Source of the DNA: Pseudarthrobacter sp. ATCC 49987
GTDB lineage: Bacteria > Actinomycetota > Actinomycetes > Actinomycetales > Micrococcaceae
DNA: 64,000 nt
Direction of reading: 5' to 3'
Assembly: GCF_009928425.1 (NCBI RefSeq)
Contig: NZ_JAABNS010000001.1
Coordinates: forward strand, 1,922,001 to 1,986,000
The stretch's first letter is position 1; every line of letters starts with the position of its first letter. The notes beneath the pieces are model-generated. The model made no database searches, was not told where the DNA came from, and saw only the letters and a program-made list of their open reading frames with translations. Below, one piece after another: positions 1-8,867 of the stretch. The position numbers were made by a program, and so were the translations under genes.

Positions 1-1
1 A

Positions 2-139
2 TCCGGCATAGTCCGGAGCTACCCGGAGATCGATGCCGCCCAATGGACACCGGAGACCGAAGCCCGCATCAAGCTGGTGGGTGGCCAACTGCCGATCCTC
101 GACGCGCTCATCCAGCACCTGGCGGGCCCGGGCACCTGA
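2..139 (+). CDS. C-terminal end of an unidentified protein (cut by window start)
   Basis: An open frame enters from the left edge and ends at TGA 137-139, giving 45 residues with normal high-GC coding character (YPEIDAAQWTPETEARIKL and then ILDALIQHLAG near the end). The fragment is too short to name a family. About 110 bases without a gene follow before the next start. It is shown because frame and composition look genuinely coding. Confidence 0.5.
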   Translation, partial: SGIVRSYPEIDAAQWTPETEARIKLVGGQLPILDALIQHLAGPGT

Positions 140-250
140 CCGGCGGCACCCGATAACCTCTTCCGCTCCCGCATCCCATTGATGGTCCGGCACCACAGTG
201 CCATTCTTGGGAAATCCGAATCATTCGGGCAGCGAACGAAGGGAAATGCG

Positions 251-580
251 ATGCCGCTCTATCTTTCGAAGTTCAGCTACACCCCTGAGACCTGGGCCAG
301 GATGATCACCAATCCCGAAGACCGCGGGAAAGCCGCCCAGGCATACATCGAATCGGTCGGAGGAAAGCTCCACGGCTTCTGGTACGCGTTCGGCACCCAC
401 GACGGGTACAACCTCTGGGAGGCCCCTGACAACGTCTCCATGGCCGCGGTGGCACTGGCAATCACCGGAGGCGGTGCTCTGAGTTCGTTGGAAACGACCG
501 TACTGTTGAGCGTCGACGAAACACTGGAGGCCCTGCGGATGGCCGGAGAGGTGAAGTACCGGGCCCCCGGCACCAGATAG
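251..580 (+). CDS. GYD domain-containing protein
   Basis: A 109-residue protein that begins MPLYLSKFSYTPETWARM, the usual opening of small GYD-family proteins, and continues with GFWYAFGTHDGYNLWEAPD, which carries the family's G-x-Y-D type core. The family forms a ferredoxin-like alpha/beta fold and its function is not established. An in-frame start exists further upstream at 179, but ATG 251 has a purine-rich site (gaaggga) in front and gives the standard length. The membrane protein at 604 follows after 23 bases on the same strand, so the two may be cotranscribed. Confidence 0.8.
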   Translation: MPLYLSKFSYTPETWARMITNPEDRGKAAQAYIESVGGKLHGFWYAFGTHDGYNLWEAPDNVSMAAVALAITGGGALSSLETTVLLSVDETLEALRMAGEVKYRAPGTR

Positions 581-603
581 GACCAACCACAGAGAGGCCT
601 TCG

Positions 604-1128
604 ATGAATGCCACCGAGCCGACGGGGCGGCGTGAACCGACTGCCCGCCAACGCGCCGAGAGCCTCAAGGAGCGCGTCTACATCAGCTTCACCAGCCTGG
701 CTGTGGTGCTGGCCCTTCGGAGCCACGCGGACGAGACAACGCCAGGCGCAGCAGCGGCAACCCTCAGCATCGTGGTGGTCGGTTCCCTGCTGGGGATCTT
801 CGTCGCCGATTTGCTGAGCCATCTGACGGTCCACGCAAAACTTCCCAGCGGTCGCGAACTCAATCACATGATCGCCGTCAGCACCGAGGCCCTCAGCGTG
901 CTGGTGACACCGCTCCTGCTCCTCACGGCAGCCGGCCTGGGACTCTGGTCGACGGCTGTGGCACTTCAATGGGCAGTGGTGGTTCTCGTTGTGACCCTCC
1001 TCGTCATCGGATACCTCGCAATCCGGCGGCTCGAGCTGCCGGTGCACCTCAAAGCCGTGATTGTGCTCGCTGAAGTGGTGTTGAGCATGGTGGTGATCGG
1101 GCTCGAGTTGCTGGCCCACAATCTCTGA
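604..1128 (+). CDS. small integral membrane protein, function unknown
   Basis: A 174-residue protein with a charged N-terminal 25 residues and then at least four hydrophobic segments (roughly residues 30-42, 52-72, 98-118, 120-140 and 150-170). A cytoplasmic-looking loop HAKLPSGRELNH sits between them. An agagagg ribosome binding site lies 8 bases before the ATG. No catalytic motif is visible. It lies 23 bases after the GYD protein and could share its transcript. I do not recognise the family beyond a general actinobacterial membrane protein. Confidence 0.7.
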   Translation: MNATEPTGRREPTARQRAESLKERVYISFTSLAVVLALRSHADETTPGAAAATLSIVVVGSLLGIFVADLLSHLTVHAKLPSGRELNHMIAVSTEALSVLVTPLLLLTAAGLGLWSTAVALQWAVVVLVVTLLVIGYLAIRRLELPVHLKAVIVLAEVVLSMVVIGLELLAHNL

Positions 1129-1261
1129 GGAATCACGCCTGAACCACCGCCCCCAGCACGACCGCGTTCCGTGCCAGGGAGCGGCCGGGATCAAGTGGGG
1201 TCTTCGATCGTTGGGTCAGGTAGCGGCCTGACACCCACCACCCCCAACCAAAGGAGACTGC

Positions 1262-1909
1262 TTGCTGATCGTGCTTACGGGAATTGACGGGTCGGGGAAA
1301 ACGACAGCGGCCCAAGCCCTTGTCGATGCCGCCCGCCAGACCGGGAACAGCGCCCTGTTTCTGCCCAACTATGCGGGTCGCCGGAGGATGTCTCTGATGA
1401 GTGCCGCGCTGGGCGTCCGTATGCCCGCGCGGCTTGCAGATTTCATTGAGACGGCAGTCCGCACATTCAACGTCCTGAATTCACACCGCCGCGCCTGGCG
1501 TTTTCAGGGCTTGGCGGTCATGGATCGGCACCTTCACTGTCAGCTCGCGCTGCGCAAGATGCACGGAATTCCCAGGGGACGTTTCCTGCCCTTCCTGATC
1601 AGGACACTCCCCCAACCTGACCTGGTCATTTACCTGGATGTTGACCCCCACGAGGCGCACGCCAGGGTAGTCGCGCGGGGTACCGATTCCGAGCGCCTCG
1701 AGGATCTGGAGTGCCTGCGCGGCGCCTATCAATCACTTCCCGAATTCTGCCGTTTCACCAGCATCACAGCCGACGGGCTGCCCTCCGAGGTGCTCTCCCG
1801 GCTGCAGACAGCCCTCGCGACGGCCAGCGGAAGGCAGGCCGGGGAGCCCGCCCCGGGAAATCCTGCCCGCACCAATTCACACAGCAGTTTCACAGGGAAG
1901 CGCTATTGA
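1262..1909 (+). CDS. thymidylate kinase-like P-loop NMP kinase
   Basis: A 215-residue protein with the Walker A motif GIDGSGKT at residues 7-14, a DR pair at 88-89 (the TMK DR(Y/H) position), PDLVIYLDVDP at about 119-129 and a LID-like RGTDSERLE at 139-147. These match dTMP kinase-type proteins, which phosphorylate dTMP to dTDP. The start is TTG, set by the aaaggag site 8 bases upstream. The C-terminal 30 residues are low in complexity and lack the usual TMK tail. It stands alone, so it is probably a second TMK-like kinase and not the essential tmk gene; the nucleotide substrate is not certain. Confidence 0.75.
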   Translation: MLIVLTGIDGSGKTTAAQALVDAARQTGNSALFLPNYAGRRRMSLMSAALGVRMPARLADFIETAVRTFNVLNSHRRAWRFQGLAVMDRHLHCQLALRKMHGIPRGRFLPFLIRTLPQPDLVIYLDVDPHEAHARVVARGTDSERLEDLECLRGAYQSLPEFCRFTSITADGLPSEVLSRLQTALATASGRQAGEPAPGNPARTNSHSSFTGKRY

Positions 1910-2047
1910 AGTTACAGCCGGAACAACAAGAATGGTCGTAACTGATAGTGGTATTCGCGGATTCAATGGTGACCGCGGCGTGCCGGGCGTCAGTGGCGAG
2001 CGTCTTGATTATTCGACTTGAAACCGACTAATGACGGGTTTCCCAGC

Positions 2048-3181
2048 ATGTTGACTCTGCGCAAACACGTACTTGCTTCAGTCATCGCTGTGATGCTGCT
2101 GTCCGCGACGGCCTGTACTTCAGAGTCAGCGGCCGGGGCCCCCGTAGGGTTTCCGTCCGACGGCGTGACCAGCGTCCCAACCAGTAAATCCACGGGCCCC
2201 AGCGGCCCAACCAGCAAGTCAACGGCCTCCAGCGCCGCGGCTCCCCGGCTTGAGCCTGCGGGCGGGGTGGATGCGCGGGCGGTGCTGGAGGCGTTCAAGG
2301 GCCGGGCCATGGTCGCTCATCTGGAGGCGCTGCAGCGCATTGCTGATGACAATGGCGGCAACCGTGCGTCCGGGACGTCCGGGTATGAGGCATCCGCCCG
2401 CTACGTCGAGGAGCAGCTGCGCGCTGCCGGGTACAACCCCGTCCGGCAGACCTTCACGTTCCGCGGCGAGGGCAGGAGCCGGAAACAGGTGGAGAGCTTC
2501 AACATCCTCGCCGACACCGGCGGCAGCGCCGAGAACACCGTGGTGGTGGGCGGCCACCTGGACTCCGTGCCCGAGGGCCCGGGGATCAACGACAACGGCT
2601 CCGGGGTCGCGGCCATCCTTGAGATCGCCAAGTGGATGAAGGAGACCGGGACCACTCCGGTGAACAGGGTCCGGTTTGCGTTCTGGGGCGGCGAGGAGGA
2701 CGGCCTCTACGGCTCCCAGCACTACGTCGATGAACTCAGCAAGGCCGAGAAAGCCCAGACCGCGGCGAACCTGAACGTGGACATGATGGCTTCCCCGAAC
2801 GGGGTGCGGTCCATCCACGACGGTGACGGCTCGGATTTCGGTCACGCCGGGCCGAATGGCTCGAAGCAGATCGAAGACGTCTTCTTCCGCTTCTTCCAGG
2901 AGAACTCGCTGCCGGCGGAAACCACGCCCTTTGACGGCGGCTCCGACTACGACGCGTTCCTGCAGGCCGGCATTCCAGGCGGCGGACTGTTCAGCGGGGA
3001 CGTGGAATCAAAGACCCAGGCCCAGGTGCAGTCCTATGGCGGAGAGGTGGGCAAGAAGCTCGATTCCTGCTACCACAAGGCCTGCGACAACCTCAAGAAC
3101 ACCGACGCGGACCTGCTCAAGGAAATGTCCGGAGCTCTGGCGTACGCCACCGCAACGTACGCACTCGCGCCGCGGGGCTGA
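2048..3181 (+). CDS. secreted M28-family zinc aminopeptidase (lipoprotein)
   Basis: The protein of 377 residues starts with a lipoprotein signal (hydrophobic VLASVIAVMLL, lipobox LSATAC with Cys23) followed by a Ser/Thr/Pro-rich linker, so it should be anchored outside the membrane. The zinc-binding set of M28 peptidases is visible: GGHLDS (about 169-174), GINDNGSG (D182), WGGEEDG (216-217), NVDMM (D245) and a late SDYDAFLQAGIP. CYHKACDN near the end matches the disulfide seen in the Streptomyces griseus aminopeptidase group. A TTG ten codons upstream (2018) is an alternative start; ATG 2048 directly begins the signal peptide. It releases N-terminal amino acids from peptides. Confidence 0.9.
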   Translation: MLTLRKHVLASVIAVMLLSATACTSESAAGAPVGFPSDGVTSVPTSKSTGPSGPTSKSTASSAAAPRLEPAGGVDARAVLEAFKGRAMVAHLEALQRIADDNGGNRASGTSGYEASARYVEEQLRAAGYNPVRQTFTFRGEGRSRKQVESFNILADTGGSAENTVVVGGHLDSVPEGPGINDNGSGVAAILEIAKWMKETGTTPVNRVRFAFWGGEEDGLYGSQHYVDELSKAEKAQTAANLNVDMMASPNGVRSIHDGDGSDFGHAGPNGSKQIEDVFFRFFQENSLPAETTPFDGGSDYDAFLQAGIPGGGLFSGDVESKTQAQVQSYGGEVGKKLDSCYHKACDNLKNTDADLLKEMSGALAYATATYALAPRG

Positions 3182-3269
3182 GATCCCGGCGTGGCTGGCC
3201 ACGGCGGGACCTCCGCAGGATGATTTCCGCCACCCATGGCCCGCATCCGGGCCGAGCAGGTACAACTGA

Positions 3270-4567
3270 GTGATGACGACCTCACCCTTGGCGCCCGGCC
3301 CCGGGAGGCGCCGTGGCCGGCTTCCGGACACGGACACCGTTCTGGACACGGGATTGTTTGTCTTCGGTGGGGTGGCCGCCGTCTGGCTCGCGACGATACT
3401 TCTTCAGGAGACGCTGCAGTGGGGCAGGTTGTGGTTCTCGATAGTCTTCTGGGCCGTCCTGGCGTATCTGGTCCTTCCCCGGGTTCATCGGATCCTGACC
3501 CGGATCTACCTTCCGGATTACTTCATTGGCCGTGCCGGACCAGCGACGGACTGCTCGGGGACCCGGTCAACGTGGCCTTGCTCGCAACGGAAGATCAGGT
3601 TCGCGCCGCCATGCTCCGGGCAGGCTGGACCCAGGCCGACGACGTCGATCTGCGCAGCAGCCGTCGGATAGTCGTCTCCACCCTCACGCGCCGGAGCTAC
3701 GACGAGGCGCCTGTCAGCCCCCTGTTCCTCTTTGGCCGCCAGCAGGATTTTGCCTATCAGCAGGAAGTCGACGGGAACCCAGGCAAGCGGCACCACATCC
3801 GATTCTGGCGCTGTCCGCCAGGGTGGGTTCTGCCGGGCGGCGCCAGGGTCGATTGGCTGGCGGCCGGAACGTATGACCGCGCGGTGGGACTGTCGCTGTT
3901 CACGCTCCAGATTACACACAAGATCGAGGAAAACACCGACGAGGAAAGGGACTTTGTCCTGGGCTCGTTGCAGCAGGCCGTGCCCGAAGCCGAAGTCGCC
4001 GTCATCCGGGATTTTTCGACGGGCTACCACACGCGCAATGGCGGGGGTGACACGATTTCCACCGACGGCCACCTGCCCGTCGTCGACCTTACGCACGTCA
4101 GCGCCGGCCCGGCGGACAGGCCCCGCACGCGGACGGACATTAGGAACAGGCGCCCTGCCCCGACCCTGTTCGGCGGTTTCCTCGTGTTCCTCCGGGGTAC
4201 CGCGGCCCTCCTCCTGGCCGCGTCGTTGCTGCTGGGCGGCGCCTCCGGCGCGGCTGCCGGATCGGCAGGCGGGCTGTCGCCGGCTGCTGCCACGGTCATC
4301 GCGGTCTTTGGCGTCGGGGAGATCCTGCTGGCATGGTTCATCTTCCAGGGCGAAAACCGTTCACGGGTCACGGCCATGCTTCTCAGCGTTGTGGCCATCA
4401 TCGTCCAGGCGGCGGACGTGCTCAACGGCGGCCCCCGCGTTGCTTTGGAGACGAACCTGGTGGGCCTGTCCCTGGACATCCTGCTCATCATCGCCCTCTC
4501 CAGCCAGCGATCCCGCACGTTTGCACGGAACCACGGCAGGGCTTCAGTTCTGTTGGAACAGGTGTGA
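3270..4567 (+). pseudogene. LssY C-terminal domain membrane protein, frameshifted
   Basis: Two overlapping frames together make one protein. The first (from GTG 3270/ATG 3273) has a transmembrane N-terminus and ends its homologous part at LPDYFIGR. The second continues at RTSDGLLGDPVN through the LssY C-like body and four C-terminal membrane helices to 4567. Adding one C in the run at 3534-3537 (cgtgccgg to cgtgcccgg) restores a continuous reading frame, so this is either a one-base deletion or a consensus error. The full protein would be about 432 residues. The 3' end overlaps the convergent rhamnulokinase gene by 24 bases. Confidence 0.75.
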
Positions 4568-6043
4568 CGCGGGCCGCGGCCCGTTCGTCGGCACTGCCGG
4601 CTCGTACCGTTCCAGGGCCGTGCCGCCGGCCAGAAGCTGCCTGAGTCCGGCCAGTCCCCCGCGGACGGTGCCCGCGGCACGGGCCTGGACCAGCACGTTG
4701 CCAAGGGCGGTGGCTTCGACCGGACCCGCAATGACGGGCCTGCCGGTGGCGTCGGCGGTGAGCTGGCATAAGAGCCTGTTTTGCGAGCCGCCACCCACAA
4801 TATGGACGACGTCGATGTCCCGGCCGGCGAGTCGTTCGGCGTCGCGAATGGTCCGGGCATAGCCGGCGGCGAGGCTGTCCATGATGCAGCGGACGATCGC
4901 CGCAGGCTCGTCCCGCAGGTCGGCGCCGGCTTCACTTGCTGCAGCGCGGATCCGCTCCGGCATGTTGCCGGGCGCCGTGAAGCCCGGGTCGCCGGCGTTG
5001 ACCAGGGGGCCGCCGGCCGGCAATGCCGCAGCGCCGTCCAACAGTTCGGCCAGCGAAAGCATGCGGCCCCCGGCAGTCCAGGCGCGCTGGCATTCGCTCA
5101 GCAGCCAGAGCCCGCCGGCATTGCGCAGGTACCGGATGGTCCCGTCGATGCCGCGTTCATTGGTGAAGTTCGCCAGCCGGCTCGCCTCCGTCAGGACCGG
5201 GTGCCTGGGTTCCACCCCCACCAGGGACCACGTGCCGGAGGAGATGTAGGCGAAGTCCTCCGTCTGCGCGGGGGCTGCCGCAACAGCCGAAGCGGTGTCG
5301 TGCGAACCAACCGCGACCACCGTGGTCTCCTGAGGCAGTCCCGTCTGCGCGGCCATGGACGGGAGAAGCGTGCCGATGGTTTCGCCGGGCTGGATCAGTG
5401 GCGGGAACAGATCCGGGGGCAGCTCCAGGGCGGTGAGGAACTCCGTGGCCCACTCCCCTGCGACGGCATCGAAGAGTCCCGTGGTGGAGGCATTCGTAAC
5501 TTCGGTGCGGCGCTGGCCGGTCAGGAAGAACGCGATCAGGTCCGGAATGAGCAGGGCCTGGATGCCGTGGAGGTCCGCTTCGCTGGCGAGCTGGTAGATC
5601 GTGTTGAATTCCAGGAACTGCAGCCCGGTGGTCGCGTAGAGGCGCGCCGGGTCCAGGCGCTGGTGGACCTTTTCCACGGCGCCGCGGCTCCGGTCGTCCC
5701 GGTAGCTGTAGGACTGTGCCGCCAGTTCGCCGGCGGCGTTCACCCGCCCGTAATCCACGGCCCAGGTGTCGATGCCGATGCTCGCGATCCGTTCCCCGCG
5801 CTGCTTGGCCGTCGTGGCGGCAGCCGCCAACCCGGTGAGCACCTCCGTGAACAGTGCGTCGAAATCCCAGCGCAGGCCGCCGTCGGACTCCACCACCCCG
5901 TTGGGGAACCGGTGGACGGTTTCCAGCACCACCGCCGGGTTCCCGGCTTCACGGGTGATCCGGCCCAGAATGACCCGTCCGGAGGAGGCCCCAATATCGA
6001 CAGCGGCGAACACCGTGCCGGCCGTGGATGGTGCGTCTGTCAT
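4544..6043 (-). CDS. rhaB: rhamnulokinase (FGGY carbohydrate kinase)
   Basis: A 499-residue FGGY kinase. The N-terminal phosphate loop AAVDIGASSGRVILG, the SIGIDTWAVDYG segment, GSHDTASAV and the ISSGTWSLVGVE loop are typical of L-rhamnulose kinases, as is VHIVGGGSQNRLLCQLTA near the C-terminus. It would phosphorylate L-rhamnulose to the 1-phosphate. The next gene upstream on the same strand, which should cleave that product, is a decayed remnant overlapping its start by 4 bases. The kinase is therefore intact but stranded, and the pathway is not complete within this window. Confidence 0.92.
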   Translation of the reverse strand: MTDAPSTAGTVFAAVDIGASSGRVILGRITREAGNPAVVLETVHRFPNGVVESDGGLRWDFDALFTEVLTGLAAAATTAKQRGERIASIGIDTWAVDYGRVNAAGELAAQSYSYRDDRSRGAVEKVHQRLDPARLYATTGLQFLEFNTIYQLASEADLHGIQALLIPDLIAFFLTGQRRTEVTNASTTGLFDAVAGEWATEFLTALELPPDLFPPLIQPGETIGTLLPSMAAQTGLPQETTVVAVGSHDTASAVAAAPAQTEDFAYISSGTWSLVGVEPRHPVLTEASRLANFTNERGIDGTIRYLRNAGGLWLLSECQRAWTAGGRMLSLAELLDGAAALPAGGPLVNAGDPGFTAPGNMPERIRAAASEAGADLRDEPAAIVRCIMDSLAAGYARTIRDAERLAGRDIDVVHIVGGGSQNRLLCQLTADATGRPVIAGPVEATALGNVLVQARAAGTVRGGLAGLRQLLAGGTALERYEPAVPTNGPRPASHLFQQN

Positions 6044-6965
6044 CGGAGGAAGGCGGTGGCGACGCCGGCGTCCACCGGGATGTGCAGTCCGGTGGTGCGC
6101 GAGAGTTCGCTGCCGGTGAGGACGGCGACGGCGTTCGCGACGTTTTCCGGCAGGACCTCGCGCTTGAGGAGGGTGCGCTGGGCGTAGTACTTGCCCAGGT
6201 CCTGCTCGTCCACGCCGTACACGGCGGCGCGCTTGGCGCCCCAGTCTCCGGCGAAGATCCCGGAACCGCGGACGACGCCGTCGGGGTTGATCCCGTTGAC
6301 ACGGATGCCGTATTCACCCAGTTCCGCTGCGAGCAGACGGACCTGGTGGGCCTGGTCGGCCTTGGTGGCGGAGTAGGCGATGTTGTTCGGGCCGGCGAAG
6401 ACGGAGTTCTTCGAGGAGATGTACACAATGTCCCCGCCCATACCCTGGTCGATGAGGACCCGGCTGCGGCCTTGGAGACCAGGAAGGAGCCCTTGGCCAT
6501 GACGTTGTGCTGCAGGTCCCAGTCCTGTTCGGTGGTCTCCAGGAGCGGTTTGGAGATGGACAGTCCGGCGTTGTTGACCACCAGATGGCGACGTCGGAGC
6601 CGCCGAGCACCGCCGCGGCGGCCCGGGCGCTGTCGAGTTTGAGGTCCGCGATGACGACGCAGGCGCCTTCGGCCGCGAGCCGGGTGGCGATGGCTTTGCC
6701 GATGCCCGACGCCGCTCCCGTCACCAGGGCAATGCGGGTGGCGTGGGATTTGGGCCGGGGCATCCGGGCCAGCTTGGCTTCCTCCAGTGCCCAGTATTCG
6801 ATCCGGAACTTCTCGGATTCCTCGATGGGGGCGTAGGTGGAGATGGCCTCGGCTCCGCGCATCACGTTGATCGCGTTGAGGTAGTACTCCCCGGCCACCC
6901 GGGCGGTCTGCTTGTCCTTGCCGTAGGAAAACATCCCGACGCCGGGGACCAGGACGATGGCGCGA
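6040..6965 (-). pseudogene. rhaD: remnant of RhaD-type rhamnulose-1-P aldolase/short-chain dehydrogenase
   Basis: Read right to left, the remnant begins abruptly at RAIVLVPGVGMFSYGKD, a point well inside the aldolase part of bifunctional RhaD. It continues through the Rossmann motif ALVTGAASGIGKAIA and breaks after GGSDVAI. There, about 30 expected codons before VVNNAGLSISKPLLETT are missing. A second break at 6459-6463 (one missing C) separates LVSKAA from MGGDIVYISSKNSVF. The C-terminal part carries the SDR YSATK and ends LHIPVDAGVATAFLR. The missing N-terminus, internal deletion and frameshift make function very unlikely. It was the partner of the adjacent rhaB. Confidence 0.85.
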
Positions 6966-7344
6966 GGGCGGCGAGCCGGGCACACCACCGGAACCTCCAC
7001 GTCGTCGGCTCCGCCGTTGCCTCCTCCGATCCGGGCATCGCAGCGCGCCGGGCCATCCAGCCGGCCATATTGGCAAGCATCGACGGCAGCAGCGGCGTCC
7101 ACAGCACCCGAAGCGGCGAGTGGGAGGTCAGGCCGCCCCACGAATACGCCTCACGGTGCCGGCCACGGGCGTCGGTGGTCCGGTAGAACCCTGCGATGCG
7201 GTCCCCCGCGACCCTCGTTGGCTTCATATCGCCGAGCAGGGCCTCCGGCGGTGTGCCACCCACACCGTGCACCCGGATCTCCGTCAGGCCATCGAGGTTC
7301 ACCGCGTCGGGAACCAGTCCGGCCGAATCCCTGATGTCGCTCAT
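6965..7344 (-). pseudogene. N-terminal stump of a large actinobacterial membrane protein
   Basis: From ATG 7344 the frame reads MSDIRDSAG and then LTEIRVHGVGGTPPEALLGD, followed by REAYSWGGLTS and a hydrophobic LLPSMLANMAGWM. This looks like the start of a long conserved integral membrane protein of streptomycetes and arthrobacters. Homology stops near position 6965 at RWCARLAALA, where the frame runs straight into the truncated RhaD-type sequence. The two unrelated broken genes therefore share one junction, consistent with a deletion that removed everything between them. The family name is unknown to me. Confidence 0.6.
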
Positions 7345-7482
7345 CACGCCCACGCAATACCGTTGCCGGGCTCGCAAAATCCAGCATCATGATCTCCTGC
7401 CTCAGGGGGACGGCGCGGGGCTGAACTCGATACTGGACCTTGCCACTGCAGATTGCAATGGTGGCCCCTTGAGGGGTCCTGG

Positions 7483-8775
7483 CTACATCAGGGGCTGGCT
7501 GTGGTGGTCGGTGCCGCGCATGCGGACGGCCACGAGAATTCCCGACAGGGCCGTGAGTCCGGCGACGACGCCGACGGCGGCCGGAATGCCGAACGCGTCG
7601 GCGATGATCCCGGAGAGCAGCGCGCCGACAGCGAAGCCGCCGTCGCGCCAGAGACGGTAGATGCCGACGGACCGGGCCCGCCACTGGGGATGGGCGACGT
7701 CGCCGATGGCCGCAAGCAGGGTGGGGTACACCATCGCCGTGCCGAGGCCCAGGAGGACGGCGGCGGTCAGCCAGATCCCGAAGTCCTGGCCGACGGCGAT
7801 CATTCCCAGCGCGGCGGCCTGGACCAGCATGCCGACGACGATCAGCCATTTGCGCCCGTATTTGTCCGACAACGCCCCGGTGACGAGTTGCGCTGCACCC
7901 CAGACGGCGGGATAAACGGCGGCGAGAATGCCGATCTTTTCGATCGTCAGTCCGGCGGCGGCAAACAAGACGGGGAAGAGCCCCCAGGCGAGTCCGTCGT
8001 TAAGGTTGTTCACCATCCCGGCCTGGCTGACCGAGGACAGTGACTTGTCCCGGAAGCTGGTGAGGGTGAAGATTTCCCGGTTGCTCAGTTCGCCGTGGGC
8101 GTCCGCGTGGGCGGCCGTGTGATTGGCGGCCTCGAGCCTGGCGTGGCCTCTGGTTTCCTTCACGGCGAAGACCGACAGCCCGAGGCCCAGCGCGATGTAG
8201 GCGGCGCCGAGCAGGAAGGGTCCGGGGCGAAGGCCGTAGTTGGCGGCGATATAGCCGGTTGCAAGGGCGGTACCGGCGACGCCAAGGTAGCCGGCTGCTT
8301 CGTTCAGGCCCATGGCGAGTCCGCGTTTGGAAGGTCCAACGAGGTCCATTTTCATGACGACGGTGGTGGACCATGTAAGGCCCTGGCTAATGCCCAGGAT
8401 TACGTTGGCGGCAACGATCCAGCCCCAGCTCGGGCCCAGGATCAGCATCAGCGGGACCGGCAGGGCGATGATCCAGCCGGCGATCAGGACGGGTTTGCGG
8501 CCATAGCGGTCCGAGAGGGTACCGGCGAAGTAGTTGGTGGCGGCCTTGGCCAGGCCAAAGGCCAGGATGTAGGTCAGCGCGGACGTGTAGAGGTCCAGGT
8601 GGAAGACTTGCCCGGCCAGCAGCGGAAGCACGGTGCGTTCCTGGCCGAGGGTGCCGCCGACGAGAGCGTTGACGGCGACCAGGAGCATGAACTGCGCCAG
8701 GTTCTGCCGCAGCCCCAGCGTAATGCCGTTGCCGTGGCGCTGCTGCCGCAGTGAGTGGGTGTTGCCGGTGCTCAT
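7483..8775 (-). CDS. MFS transporter
   Basis: A 430-residue major facilitator protein with about 12 hydrophobic segments, two halves and a cytoplasmic loop around residues 215-240 (HTAAHADAHGELSNRE). The MFS loop motif appears as GTLSDRYGRKPV after the second helix and again as GALSDKYGRKWL in the second half. The substrate cannot be read from sequence. It lies downstream of the cstB-like gene on the same strand but is separated from it by a strong hairpin at 8804-8833, so it probably has its own promoter. Sulfur-compound export is possible by position only. Confidence 0.85.
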   Translation of the reverse strand: MSTGNTHSLRQQRHGNGITLGLRQNLAQFMLLVAVNALVGGTLGQERTVLPLLAGQVFHLDLYTSALTYILAFGLAKAATNYFAGTLSDRYGRKPVLIAGWIIALPVPLMLILGPSWGWIVAANVILGISQGLTWSTTVVMKMDLVGPSKRGLAMGLNEAAGYLGVAGTALATGYIAANYGLRPGPFLLGAAYIALGLGLSVFAVKETRGHARLEAANHTAAHADAHGELSNREIFTLTSFRDKSLSSVSQAGMVNNLNDGLAWGLFPVLFAAAGLTIEKIGILAAVYPAVWGAAQLVTGALSDKYGRKWLIVVGMLVQAAALGMIAVGQDFGIWLTAAVLLGLGTAMVYPTLLAAIGDVAHPQWRARSVGIYRLWRDGGFAVGALLSGIIADAFGIPAAVGVVAGLTALSGILVAVRMRGTDHHSQPLM

Positions 8776-8803
8776 GATGCTCCCGATGGTTGGGACAACG
8801 GAT

Positions 8804-8833
8804 GGCGGCGGCCCTGTTGCCAGGGCCGCCGCC
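8804..8833 (-). terminator. hairpin terminator after the first cstB-like gene
   Basis: The arms ggcggcggccctg and cagggccgccgcc pair perfectly (13 bp) around a 4-base loop. It lies 35 bases after the stop of the minus-strand cstB-like gene and before the MFS gene start. There is no clear T-tract. Confidence 0.6.
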
Positions 8834-8867
8834 AGGGGTGCCAGTCAGCTATTGCCGGCAGCGAGGG

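Noticed and set aside
4781..6187. 468-codon plus-strand frame over rhaB
   Set aside because: Antisense to a clear FGGY kinase; composition (Gly/Arg/Ala-rich) without domains.
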